DNA of 64,000 bases from Saccopteryx bilineata (Eukaryota > Chordata > Mammalia > Chiroptera > Emballonuridae): the NCBI RefSeq assembly GCF_036850765.1, contig NC_089492.1:97669022-97733021 (forward strand). Reading direction: 5' to 3'. Both the position numbers and the translations under genes were made by a program. The notes below the pieces were generated by a model. The model had not been told where the DNA came from and ran no database searches. It worked only from the letters and a program-made list of their open reading frames with translations. Below, piece after piece: positions 23,180-34,953 of this stretch; within the stretch, counting starts at the first letter, position 1; every line of letters starts with the position of its first letter.

Positions 23180-24340
23180 CTGAAACCCACCATAGAACCC
23201 ACTGAAAAACCATACAAAACATGAAAATGCAATAAAGCAAGAGACTATAAAAGCAATACACAGAAATCAGTTATATTCATATATGCAGATATATCTCAGA
23301 AATCACTTAGATGGTATAGGCCAAAAGAAAAATGCCCCTCTTAGAATAGCAATAGAATAATAAAATAACTAGTAATGTGCTTAACAAAAAATTACAAGCC
23401 CCATATGGAGAAATGTTTACTATATCCCCACCCTGAAAAAATAAAGCTGAAACAGAGGTAAATACAGATTTGTTTTGTCTGACAGGAAGTCTTAAAAAAA
23501 GTAAAGATGGCAATTATCTCTGAGTTAATTAACAGTTTTCTCATGAACCAAATAAGATACCAACATTTTTCATATTTTTTTTCAAATAATCAAGGTTGCT
23601 TCAAAAGATCAAGTGGGGAAAAAAATAAGCAGGAAATTATGAAAATGATCAGAGAAACGAGTTTAGTCCTACCACTTATTAAAATAATTATATTTTGAAT
23701 AATTGAAACCTATGGTTATATCTCATGAACAGATATAAATACCAAAGGAATAAAAGAAAAATGCCAAAATTAGACTCAACTGCATTTTAGAACCTAAGTT
23801 ATGAAAAGCAGTAGAAGTTAAAAAAAATAAGATAATCCAATAAATAGCCTTAGGACAACTGGATAGTCATCAAGACATAATTACATTCATACCTTCCATC
23901 ACTCAGAAGAATAAATTCCTAATGAATTAAGGTGTAAATATAAAAAATAAAGCCATAAAATGATAGCGTTAAAAAATAAATTCCTAACATTGAAGCAAAA
24001 ATATTTTTAATTTGGATTAAAAATTCAGGAGTCATTAAAATGAAAATATTCAAGTAATTTTTAAAATAACATCAATATACCTCAATATAAACAGATAAAA
24101 AACTAACAGGAGCAATAAATTGGCACAACATATACTGCTCACAAAATTTGATTTGATATTTCAAAATAAATATGAAGCGATAAAAAAAAGCATTTGATTT
24201 TTTTAATTAAAGAAGAACATCAGAAAAGCAAACAACAAGACAAAGAAAGTTGTTCAATTATGCAAATAAGATGCAAAACCAGCTTTTATTTCATTGGTGA
24301 AAATGCACTATACAAAAGGCTGAAAGTACTGGAGTATCTG
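23180..24340 (+). mobile_element. old L1 ORF2 relic
   Basis: Degraded sense L1 wording: 'cagttatattcatatatgcag' (23269), 'ggacaactggatagtcatc' (about 23853), 'agaataaattcctaatgaattaagg' (about 23907) and a later 'gcaaacaacaagac' region. Many frameshifts and stops. Confidence 0.6.
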
Positions 24341-24699
24341 CACATTCCCTAATCTCCTAATTTTTGGAGCAGTATACTTTGAATTCATGCTACCTAAAAG
24401 GAGATGATTTTCCATAGAAGAAATAGATATCTAGAAAGCTTTAAGAGAAAGATCAGAATAATCATGAACAACTACAACAACAAACAAAGCAAAGCATATG
24501 GAATAACAAGTTCAGGGGGAAAAAATACAAGTAAGTCTTAAAAATAATCCAGGTAATTACAATTTCAACCTTCTAGTTGTTCAGGCTAGAAAACATGGAT
24601 AATAATTTATTTCTTTATTTTTGTTATATCACACATCCAATCCTTTAGGAAGTTCTGCTTGTTATATCTTCAAAATATATATATCCAGAAGGAAACAAC

Positions 24700-25375
24700 C
24701 CTTTCTACCCCTCTCACCCTGGACCAATTGCTCTCATCTCTTGATAGGATTGCTGCCATCTGGCTTCTAACCAGTCTTTCTGCCTCCATTATCTTAGTTC
24801 TTTAACGTTTAAACTTAATAATAACCAGAGGAATCCTTTACCAATATGTCAGATTATGTCTCTTTTACCTCGAATTCCCTTTCCACTTTATCCAGAATAA
24901 AAGCCAACGTCCTCTAAAATTGTGTGTAAAGCCCAGTCATTCCGGTTTAACACTATCTCTCAGACAACTTGTACCACATCTTCCCCCCTCAAAATCTGCT
25001 TCCATCACACTCTTGGTATTCCTCCAAAATGCCAGATATTCTCTCATCTTCAGGATTTTGCACTGGTTGTTTTTTGTACTGGGAGCTTCTCCTAAATATC
25101 TACTTAGTCTACTCCTTATCTTAATCAAGTTTTTGTCCAAATGTTACTCTATCAATGAAGCATATCTTGGTTATTGTTCTCCGTTCATTTTATTCTACTT
25201 TATATTTCTTCAAATAATTATCATCATCTAATATAGTATATAATTTACTATACATATATGGTTATATGTATCATCATATGCATATATATGAATTTTTCTG
25301 TTCAGTTTACTTTTATGTTCTCATCTCCTAGAATAATGCTGGCACATGGTAGATACTCAATAAATATTTGCACAA
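24700..25375 (+). mobile_element. LINE-2 3' end
   Basis: Follows the L2 3' order: 'tccagaataaaagccaacgtcct', 'ttgcactggttgttt', and the terminal 'ctggcacatggtagatactcaataaat' at about 25340. The two overlapping ORFs here (24920-25231 and antisense) are chance frames of L2. Confidence 0.75.
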
Positions 25376-26020
25376 TAACTATATTTATTTTTACTCTTAA
25401 TCTTACAGAGAAAGATAAATTAAAATTCTAAGGATATGCCATTTTCACTTAACAAATTGGCAAAACCAGAAGTTGGTAACACTCTGGAAAAACATATTCT
25501 CACAAATTACTGTGGGTGTATAAAATGGTACAAACCATGTGGAAAGAAATTTGGCAAAATCAGCTAAAATGCACTGGAGTATGTACTTTTGTGTTATCAG
25601 TCCATCAGTATTTGGAGGTGGATGAAATGATATACGTTCTGGTTATTACTTCTATGTTATTGTTACAGTAAAAAGATAGAAAAAAACTTAACTATCACTG
25701 AATAAAAAACTGGTTGAACAAGTTGTGGTACATGGATATACTAGAATACTATATGGATAAAAAATGAGTGGTTTTCTCTGTTCTTATTTGGAAAGCTTGC
25801 CAAAATATCTTGTTAAATGTAAAAGAAGGTGCAGAGGAGTGTGTACAGTAATCTAGCATTTGTGTAATAGGAAAAAAACTAAGAAAATACATATTCATTT
25901 ATATTTATACACACACTGGAAGGAGACAGAAGAAATAAATTGTTTTGGTGTTAGTAGGACACAAGTGGTGGGGTAAAAGAAATATGGGGGGATAAAGGTG
26001 AGAGTGAGATGCTTCCCTTC
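25376..26020 (+). mobile_element. old L1 3' portion
   Basis: Sense L1 wording: 'attggcaaaaccagaagttggtaac', 'acaagttgtggtacatggatatac', 'gaatactatatggataaaaaatgag'. Probably the same old element as the relic at 23.2-24.3 kb, separated by the L2. Confidence 0.6.
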
Positions 26021-26029
26021 ATACTTTGT

Positions 26030-26102
26030 TATATATATTATATATATAACATATATATAATGTATATAATATATATAACATATATATTATATATATATTA
26101 GA
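26030..26102. repeat. AT-rich palindromic microsatellite
   Basis: Runs of tatata with ataacatata inserts; able to form hairpins. Confidence 0.85.
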
Positions 26103-27600
26103 ATTTGAACCATATTAAAGAGGACCTATTTAAAGCATTAAATATATAGGATGAATTTTAAATTATTGCAAGATTATTTGTAATAAACCACAAATGAAGT
26201 ATAGATAAAAAGACTAACTTCTCAATCATATCCTAAAGAGTGATAAGTGTACACATTTTCTCCAGAATTTAAATTTGTTAAACTTTTGAAAAGATTATCG
26301 AAAATTAATATGCAAGTAGATGAGGGCAGTCTATAGAAAAACACCCACCTTAGTAATTACTTTTTGAAAATAGGCGGCCCTAATGAATAGATGGTGGTGT
26401 AGTTTCTAGCTAACTAGGACTACATTAGTATATTTAAATTGTGACTAAGACGATGCTATTAATAAATTAAAATGAAAGAATATCCATTGAAGAAAGATGG
26501 TTAGTTAGAAACATAGAAATGCTAGATTCAGAAAGGGAAACCAGGAATTTATTCCTCAGTTCCCCAGGCTGGGAATTCCTGGACCATGGTCCTTAGCTTA
26601 TGGTCTGCTGAGTATCTGTACTCACTGTGAAGATAGATGCAACAGACTATTAAAGACTGATATTAAAATCCATTGAAAGTATCTTATTCCATCACCATAC
26701 TTCAATTAAAAAGAACTTTCTAATTATTATCAGATGCAGCTTTCTGAGAGTGAATGAAAAGATAAGACTCACTGGAACATTCCATTCTACTTGATGATAT
26801 TTTTCAAAGGAAATAATTAATACACATTTTGTTCTTTTGAGAGTTTGGTTAATGTAAGTCCATATCCCTGACTTTTATCAGGTTAAGAATACTAACAAAT
26901 GCTCCAAGTCTATGAAATCACAAAATGCACTGTTAATAAACTACCAAATAGGGGAATCTTCATTAAAAAAATAAAACAGTTGAATTTTCTCCTCAATTAC
27001 TATGCAAATAAAAATCGATAACCCCATGTCTTTTTCTGTTAACAGCCACTCAAGCAAAGAGAATATTTCATTAGAAAACCCAACACTTCCCACACAGTAT
27101 CACATTTCAAAGTATAAGTATGGTGACTAATAGTTTTAACTATGGAATTATGGAGGTGGAAAACTTACAGTAATAAAGTTCTAGAAGCTCCTAGTCCCTA
27201 ATTATCCAAATAATTTTTCTTTAGGGATTTTCATTCCATTTTTGTAAAACATTGTCTATTTAAATTTTTGTCCATGAGGAAGTTTTTCTTTTTTTGTCTT
27301 ATATTACCAATTTTTAAGTGAATAAAGTATTTATTAAATACTAGGGCATAGAGTAAGACATCCAGGAGATTTCTATTGTTAAGTCCTGTTCTGTCCCTTA
27401 AAACTACATGCCCTTCTGGGCCATTTCACCTCTCTTTCCTTCCAAATTATGACTTACTGTTACAGATCTTTTGTTTTCTTTCTTTCCAGCTTTCCAATGC
27501 TACTTTCTTCTTTGTTATTGCAGATTAAAGATTCTACCTTACATGATGATGTAGAGAACTAAATGATGTAACAGTTGTAAACATACAAGTAGATGCTCCT
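26103..27600. other. unique AT-rich DNA
   Basis: No feature recognised. Confidence 0.4.
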
Positions 27601-27604
27601 CTTT

Positions 27605-27800
27605 AATTCTCTGTATAAGACAGTGTGCTAAGTACTTCACAAATATTACCTAACATGGTACACAAAATCACCATTTCCACCTACATATTGCAAATGAAAA
27701 AAACAACAATCATAGAAGTCACTTTTTATCACATAGTTAGCAAGAGGCAAAGTCATTTTTAGAACTCATATTTTTTGGAACTCTACAATGCATACACTTG
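27605..27800 (+). mobile_element. MIR-like fragment
   Basis: 'gtgtgctaagtacttcacaaatatta' followed by 'cacatagttagcaagaggcaaagtc' follows the MIR order. Confidence 0.55.
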
Positions 27801-28082
27801 AACAAGATTACTGGCTCTCCTTTTTCCTATTGGTTCTCACATCCAAGCCCTTTCAAGTCCTTCTGAAATGGGTGCTCTGGGGAAGTCTCTAATTACTAGG
27901 TATCAACTCTGTCCATGGATTAGACTTCTACCTAAATCATGTAAAAAGAGATTGATTAGGTGCTAACATTCTTCTGACCCACCATAGAACTGGAAGCTAG
28001 CCCTGCTATATTAGCTTGCATTCCCCGGGAAACAGATTCAGAGAAAGAGTGCTGTACAGAAAGTTCATTGGGAAAAGTTTGC

Positions 28083-28445
28083 TTTAGTTTGTTTATTCAG
28101 ACTGATATAATAAGCTACCATAGACTGGGTGGCTTACAAACAACAGAAAATTATTTTTCACAGTTCTGGTAGTTGGGAAGTCTTAAAATCAAAGCCCCAG
28201 CAGCTTTGGTGTCTGGTAAAATCCCACTCCTTGGTTCATAGATAGCTGATTTTTTCTTATGTTCTTATATGGATGAACGAATTGCCAGCCAGCTCTCTGC
28301 AGTCTCTTTTATATGAGCACTAAGCACATTTATGAAGAGTTCACCCTCATCACCTAATCACCTCTACCTATATACCACCACACTGGGGATTAGGGCTTCA
28401 ATGTAGAATATTGGTGGGACACAATCATTTAGTCCATAAGAGTGT
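28083..28445 (-). mobile_element. MaLR-type LTR relic
   Basis: Antisense LTR wording: 'ccatagactgggtggcttac', 'ttcacagttctggtagttggg', 'ttcaccctcatcacctaatcacct', 'ggggattagggcttcaatg'. Exact subfamily (MLT1 or MST) not resolved. Confidence 0.65.
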
Positions 28446-28833
28446 GCTTGGTCACAATGCCGGTGAGGAAGGAAGTGAAGAAAACAGAATCAGGTTCAGG
28501 GAGAACCTCAACTATGAGTCAGACGCTTGACTCGCCTTTCAGAATTATCCCAAATTGAGGCAAGAAGCTGCATTGTCATAACCTCACATCAAGAGTCATT
28601 AGGTATAGGCGACTTGGGAAGAGGCATAAACTTGACAAGGCATATCCCTTTATGCTGAGGCAACACCCGGGGAAGAACTCAGCTGTAAGCTTTCAACAGG
28701 AATTATATCTGGTGGTTGGAGAGAATGAATGCTTTTGTCCAAAAGAGGAGACTTGGATGGCATACAAGCATTCACTACACCTATCTTTCTTCTTTCCTCC
28801 ATTGTGATAGTCCTGAGATCCTGCCCAGATTTT

Positions 28834-29177
28834 ATTATTATTATTTTTTTTTACAGAGACAGAGAGAGAGTCAGAGAGAGGGATAGACAGGGACAGACAG
28901 ACAGGAAAGGAGAGAGATGAGAAACATCAATCATCAGTTTTTTGTTGCGCGTTGCGACACCTTAGTTGTTCATTGATTGCTTTCTCATATGTGCCTTGAC
29001 CGTGGGCCTTCAGGAGAGCGAGTAACCCCTTGCTGGAGCCAGTGACCTTGGGTCCAAGCTGGTGAGCTTTTGCTCAAACCAGATGAGCCCGTGCTCAAGC
29101 TGGTAACCTCGGGGTCTCGAACCTGGGTCCTTCCGCATCCCAGTCCAACGCTCTATCCACTGCGCCACCGCCTGGTC
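28834..29177 (-). mobile_element. tRNA-derived bat SINE, family B
   Basis: Minus-strand copy between a perfect 18 bp TSD, agatcctgcccagatttt, at 28816-28833 and 29178-29195. Reverse head 'cactgcgccaccgcctggtc' at the right. CpGs partly kept. ORFs overlapping it are artefacts. Confidence 0.96.
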
Positions 29178-29195
29178 AGATCCTGCCCAGATTTT

Positions 29196-30570
29196 GTCTG
29201 TCTTTTCTCCCATAGACATAGTCTACTTGGATCTTTTATCTCTCTGGTTGATTCAGGTCCTACAGTGTGGCAACATCTTTTTTTAGAAGGATGTCCATAA
29301 GTTCCATGCATCCACTGGACATACACTAGGTTTTTCAGAGTAGTTCTCTCAATTACAAATATATTTGCAATAGTAGGTTAAGTGTTTTTGATATATACCG
29401 AAAGAGCTTATTTGTTCTGCAATTTGAAAACTTCCACCATTGAACTTTCTGTCTCATGTCTTCACTGGGCTTTGGCTGGCTCAGTTGGCATTTCTATAAA
29501 CTTTGTGGATTTCAACTTTGGTAATATTACTTGTAAGTTGGCCTTTCCCTTTCTGGGACTCACGTGCTCACTTTGCTATGGGGAGATGATTATTAGTACC
29601 TCCAGAAGTTTGTGATGCTAGACACCTATAGTTTAAAATTACTTATCAATAATTATGGCTACTTACTTTAATATTTTAAAAATTAAAAATAGAGGTTTTC
29701 TTAACACAGTTTATAAGAACATAAAAATCACTGGCCCAATGAATGTGCCTCTGCAGCACAGCAGAATCTGATGCAGGTCAGGATTCACCAGCAAGTTTTG
29801 TTTTGCTATTTTTCCTACTCACATTTATTTTTTCCTTGAAAAATTTGACTGTTCTCTATTTAGAAATGTGAGATTTTGAAACTTTTTCAGACATTAATAC
29901 TTATAATTTAGAGAATATTGTAAATGAATTCAGGTTAGTATCAGTGAGGGGATGGTGTAGAAAGAGTTGGGTGAGTTAAAAAAGATAAAAAAAGATGATT
30001 CATGTCCTGCAAATAGCTGTGAAAATGTGACCATAAGGCATAGTAGAAGGGTTGAGGCATTGTTTTTCAACATATTTTTGGCTTTAATAACAAGGTCTTT
30101 TGAGTAGAAAATTGCTTGGGAGAAAACCAAGATTTCAGGGACTTAAGGACAAAGACAGTGGAGAGAAAATGGCAACAGCTTGCAGAGATCACTTTAGTGT
30201 GAACCCACTCTTCAAAGATTAAAAGAAAGGATAAAAGGCAAAGAATAAAAAGAGAAATACATTGAGATAGGTGTTAAAGAAAACATCACAGGCCCAAAAT
30301 GGAGTTGCTTGTGCTAAAACCCATGACAACAGAAATATTCTGAGATATACTAAATTAAATTACAGTGGCCAGAGAGTGAGAGAAAGGGACAGGACTGGTT
30401 AACCAGTGAATTGCTGTGGGCCAACTAACAAAAGACTGCCCACATTCCTGAATACATTTTAAAGATTTGGGTCAACCTCCAGGCATCTATCAGCTGACCA
30501 CTAGAAACTACTGCATCCTGCATATGTATGAACTTTCAGGAATGTTGCCTATAACCAAAGATAGTAAATA
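29196..30570. other. unique AT-rich DNA
   Basis: No gene or known repeat recognised. A 77-codon ORF at 29382-29615 is hydrophobic but has no family resemblance and no conserved context. Confidence 0.4.
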
Positions 30571-31197
30571 TTTCTTCCTGCAGATTTTTGGTGGAGTATT
30601 CAGGATTTTCCAAATATAAAATCACATCATCTGCAAACACAGACAATTTAAATTTTCTCTTTCTGATTTGGATGCCTTTTATTTATTTTTCTTGCCTGAT
30701 GGCTCTGCGTAGGGCTTCCAGTACTATGTAGAATAGAAGTACTGAGAGTGGGCATCCTTGTCCTGTTCTTGATCTTAGAGAAAAAAGAAAAGCTTTCAGT
30801 TTTTCACCATTGAATATGATAACTGTAGGCATACCATAGTTGGCCTTTACTATTTTGAAATACATTCCTTCTGTGCCCAATATGTTGTGTTTTTATCATA
30901 AAAGTATGTTGAATTTTGTCAAAGGAGTTCTCTACATCTATTAAATTGATCACACAATTTTTATCCTTCATTCTATTAATTGGTATATCCCATTTATTGA
31001 TTTATGTTGAACCAACTCTTGTATCTCAGAGATGATCCCACTTGTTCTTCTATAATCCTTCTAATGTGTTATTAAATTTTGTTTGCTAGTATTGTGCTGA
31101 GAATGTTTGCATGTATGTTCATCAGAGATATTGGCCTATAATTTTCTTTTCTTGCGTTTTGTCTGGCTTTGATATCAGGGTAACACTGCCTACATAA
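30571..31197 (-). mobile_element. L1 ORF2 fragment, older family
   Basis: Antisense reverse-transcriptase region: on the minus strand it encodes '[17 protein letters not shown]' (about 30740-30790), the RT motif that precedes the catalytic FADD segment. Frames are broken by stops. Both L1 ends are missing, so this is an internal fragment. Confidence 0.85.
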
Positions 31198-31661
31198 AAT
31201 GCATTTGAACTTCTATGAACTTACATTTTATTTTATTTAATACTGAACTTAATTAAAATTGAATTAAAATATCAATCTATTTAATTTTTCAATGTGTTGT
31301 CAATGAAAACCAAAGAAAGACAAATAATGAGTAATTCTATATCTCTCTAGCATTTAAGGTATCTTTGCCTCTAACTCTAAACTATCAACTGTTTAAATTG
31401 CACTGAGTAAGAAAAACACATTAAAAACAATGAGAAATAAACTAGGTACTCCATTTTCACTGCTATTTTAATGTTATCTCAGAGAATAGAACATATTCTT
31501 TGGAATTTCTGCTCCTCTTTTCAAAGGTTGATAAACTAATAATTTTTGAATTTTACTCAAAACTAAAATAAAGTTATTTCTTTATCATTTCCACTGATGT
31601 TCTGTTAGGATTTGCTATCTAGACAAAGTTGGTTTTCTACAGATAGATAACTTCTTTTATT
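31198..31661. other. AT-rich DNA, insertion target of the full-length L1
   Basis: No feature recognised up to the L1 target duplication at 31662. Confidence 0.4.
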
Positions 31662-31675
31662 AAATAAAGCTTCTT

Positions 31676-31890
31676 CTGGGGGCATTACAATACCTGACTT
31701 CAAACTATATTATAGGGCCACGACAATCAAAACAGCATGGTATTGACAGAAAAATAGACACTCAGACCAATGGAACAGAATAGAAAACCCAGAAATAAAA
31801 CCACATATATATAGTCAAATAATCTTTGATAAAGGGGCCAACAAAACACAATGGAGAAAAGAAAACCTCTTCATTAAATGGTGCTGGGAA
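31676..31890 (+). mobile_element. ORF2-derived fragment fused to the L1 5' UTR
   Basis: Aligns without gaps to 37556-37770 of the ORF2 in the same element (both 215 bp), with about 11 substitutions. It begins exactly at the left TSD and ends at 'gtgctgggaa', where the first 5' UTR monomer begins. Because it lies inside the TSD it arrived in the same insertion event rather than being an older neighbour. Confidence 0.93.
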
Positions 31891-32320
31891 TTCCAACGGT
31901 GGAAATTTTCCATGCTGGTGAGGGTTTCACTCAGAGGGAAACGCGGCCGGCCTCATATCCTGGTGTGCGCGCGTAGATAGGAAGTGAGCGATTCCTCCGA
32001 GTGCCTCGGCAGTGCGCGCCCGTGTTATCGCACAGAGGGGCAGAGTCAGGGGCCTTTGTGTGGGCAAAAGCGGAATCTCGGGCCGCCCCAGCGCCTTGAA
32101 AAGCCGCGCACGGGGACGGAGCGAGAGCGAATTCCAACGCTGCAACTTTTCCATGCGGTTGAGGGTTTCACTCAGAGCGTGAGACTGCTGGCCAGATATC
32201 CTGGTCTGCGCGCACAGATAGTGAATGAGAGTTTCCTCCAAGCGCCCCGGAAGTGGGCGCCCGCCTGTGTTATCGGACAGAGTGGCAGAGCCAGAGGTCT
32301 TTGAGTGGGCGGAAAGCCCG
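31890..32320 (+). promoter_or_regulatory. tandem monomers of the L1 5' UTR promoter
   Basis: Unit 1 starts at 31890 and unit 2 at 32131, both with attccaacg, giving a 241 bp period. The second follows the first to about 32320 (shared 'gagggtttcactcagag', 'atatcctggt', 'tgttatcg'), then diverges into nonrepeated 5' UTR. CpG-rich, unlike the surroundings. Tandem promoter monomers are established for rodent L1; by position these probably act as the RNA polymerase II promoter here. The 106- and 104-codon ORFs through this GC-rich block are chance frames. Confidence 0.85.
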
Positions 32321-33630
32321 CCTGATTATGCTAGCAGCTCTGACTGACTGAGCCTTACCCAGAGCCCTGTGCTGAGTGGGAATACAGTGGGGAGTTGCCA
32401 GCTCTTTGAACCTCTTACTATCTAGGCAGAGGCAGCAGCAACCCCATAGCTGGATTATCAGGCTACTAATTGAGGAAGGAAAGACTAGGAGAAAGGTTCC
32501 AGGAACACGGACTCTCTCACTGTCGGAGCCTATAAATGCTAATGAGCCTCGACTCCCAACGAGACTAAAGCACAATACATGACATCGCCATAGAGACTTA
32601 TCAACTGCAAACCTCTACCTGAGCATGACAAAGGGGCAGAACCCGGGGTACAGAGTCACCGACCAGGAAGAGGGAGAGAAAAGAAAAAGCAAGAAGATAA
32701 CCTCTCAAAATCAAGAATAATCTGCTGACTTTATAACCTATCCCATTTTATTATATTTGTTCGTTTGTTTCTCTTATCTTCATTCTTGATACTTTTTTTC
32801 CTCCTCCAATTTGGCCGATTAACTCTCTGCCGGTATTACTCTCTCCTCTCCTTGAACTACACTACCCATAAGTGTTACATCTCCCATTATCTTTTTTCTC
32901 CTCTTCCTTTCTATGAGGGTTGCACTCCAAAACCCTTAACTCTCTCTCTCCTTTCTTTTTTCTTCTTTTAGTGGTTCCTTCTTTTTTTTTCTCTCTCTCT
33001 TTATTTTCTCCCTCTATATTAGTTTCTTCCTTTCTCCTTTACATCTCCTCTCATTCAAACCACAATAACAAACAAATTATCTTATCTGGGACTCAAACTT
33101 ATGATTGTGGCATTTTGGGTTTTTTTACTTCACCTTTTTAACTCACTAGCAGTGCTCCCATCCCTGGCTCTCCATTATATCTAGTTCTTGTTCCACTAAA
33201 TACAATAGTATTTTTTTAATTTGTCCCCCCATTTTTCTGTTTTCCTCTTATTCCTCTCATCATAACTCTTAGTCAGCCAACACCTAAAAGTAAATCATCT
33301 TATTCTTGACCCAAATTTTTTCCTTATTTGCTTTTTGTGGGTCCATTCCCCCCTTTTTTTTTGCCCCTTAATTACTTTTCCCCAATTCAGGCCCTCCATC
33401 ACAGGCATTGTTTGTTATAATTCACAGTTCACCACAAGATTTTCTCAAGAAAAAGGGGAGAGGAGAGGAAAAAAGGAGGGGGGAATAATTTCCTTTTTTT
33501 AAAAATTATTATTTTATTTTATTTTTATTTCATTATTAATTTTTTTTTTAAAAAACAACTCTTCTTGATTTTTTTTAACTTTTTATTCTTTATTAAATCT
33601 CATTAATACTATCAACAAAACCACCCTCAG
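32321..33630 (+). other. L1 5' UTR, nonmonomeric part
   Basis: Leader between the monomers and ORF1. Pyrimidine-rich (long ctc and ttt runs at 32760-33580), with several short ORFs that look incidental. Confidence 0.75.
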
Positions 33631-34627
33631 ATGCCATTAAGGAAGAGAAAATCGAATATCATGGATACAAAAGAAAGAGAGGTAACACAGCTAGATGAGG
33701 AAAAATCTATGGAGAAAAAAATTTAATATATTGGAAACCTTGGAGCTAAATGACAGAGAATTCAAGATAGAAATCCTAAAAATACTCAGAGATATACAGA
33801 AAAACACAGAAAGGCAATTTAGGGAGTTCAGAAAACAACTCAAAGAACACAAAGAATATATGTCCAAAGAAATTGAAACTATAAAAACAAATCAAACAGA
33901 GATGAAAAACTCAATTCACAAGCTGAAAAACAAAGTAACAAGCTTAGCTAATAGAACAGGTCAGATAGAAGAGAGGATTAGTGAAATAGAAGACAAGCAA
34001 CTTGAGGCACAACAGAGAGAAGAAGAAAGAGACTCAAAAATTTAAAAAAATGAGATAGCCCTACAAAAATTATCTGATTCCATCAAAAAGAATAACATAA
34101 GAATAATAGGTATATCAGAGGGAGAAGAGAGAGAAAATGGAATGGAGAACATACTCAAACAAATAATAGATGAGAACTTCCCAAGCCTGTGGAAAGAACT
34201 AAAGCCCCAAATTCAAGAAGCAAACAGAACACCGAGTTTTCTTAACCCCAACAAACCTACTCCAAGGCATATCATAATGAAATTGACACAAACCAACAGC
34301 AAAGAAAAAATTCTCAAGGCAGCCAGGGAAAAGAAGAATACAACATATAAAGGAAGGCCCATTAGATTATCATCCGATTTCTCAGCAGAAACTCTACAAG
34401 CTAGAAGAGAGTGGACCCCAATATTTAAAGTCCTGAAAGAGAGGAACTTTCAGCCACGAATACTATACCCATCAAAGCTATCCTTCAAATATGAAGGAGA
34501 AATAAAAACATTCACAGATACAGAAAAGATGAGGGAATTTATCATCAGAAAACTCCCACTCCAGGAATTACTAAAGGGTGTTCTCCAATCAGATACAAAG
34601 AACAAAAAAAAACAGAGCCACAAGTAA
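33631..34627 (+). pseudogene. L1 ORF1 protein, disabled
   Basis: ORF1p is the RNA-binding, trimer-forming chaperone of the L1 particle. The likely start is ATG at 33631 (MPLRKRKSNIM). That frame hits TAA at 33724 just after an A7 run (33715-33721); reading continues in the +1 frame (33695 onward) through the lysine/glutamate-rich coiled-coil region (about 33740-34040), is cut by TAA at 34043-34045, then stays open in the same frame to 34627, covering the RRM and C-terminal domains (KPTPRHIIMKLTQ near 34250). Length, about 332 codons, is normal for L1. One frameshift and one nonsense codon make it a pseudogene. Confidence 0.93.
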
Positions 34628-34953
34628 AAGCTCCAAGAAGAAGACAATAAAACCAAATTTAAACTGTAACAATAACAAAAAGAAAGAGGGGGAGAAGATG
34701 GAGATTAACAGTAGCAAAGGACTATGGAGTGCAAAAGTACTCACAAAATAGTTTGCTACAATGAACAGGGTAGGGACCCTTTTCATTACTCAAAGGTAAC
34801 CACCATTGAAAAAACCACCACAGAAGCACATGAGATAAAAAAGATAGCAACAGAGGAAAGATGTATGGAATACAACCAAATAAAAACAAAAGATAGAAAA
34901 ATGAAAGAGAAGGATCAAACAAGACACAAAACTAACAGAAAGCAAGATATAAA
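34628..34953 (+). other. L1 inter-ORF spacer
   Basis: A-rich, about 326 bp between the ORF1 stop and the ORF2 start. An open stretch at 34724-34963 overlaps the ORF2 start in another frame and has no known counterpart. This spacer is longer than in human L1, where the ORFs are separated by tens of bases. Confidence 0.6.

Noticed and set aside
24920..25231. 103-codon ORF
   Set aside because: Chance frame in a LINE-2 relic, with an antisense ORF over the same bases.
31927..32304. Overlapping ORFs of about 100 codons on both strands
   Set aside because: They lie in the CpG-rich L1 5' UTR monomers, where stop codons are rare by composition.
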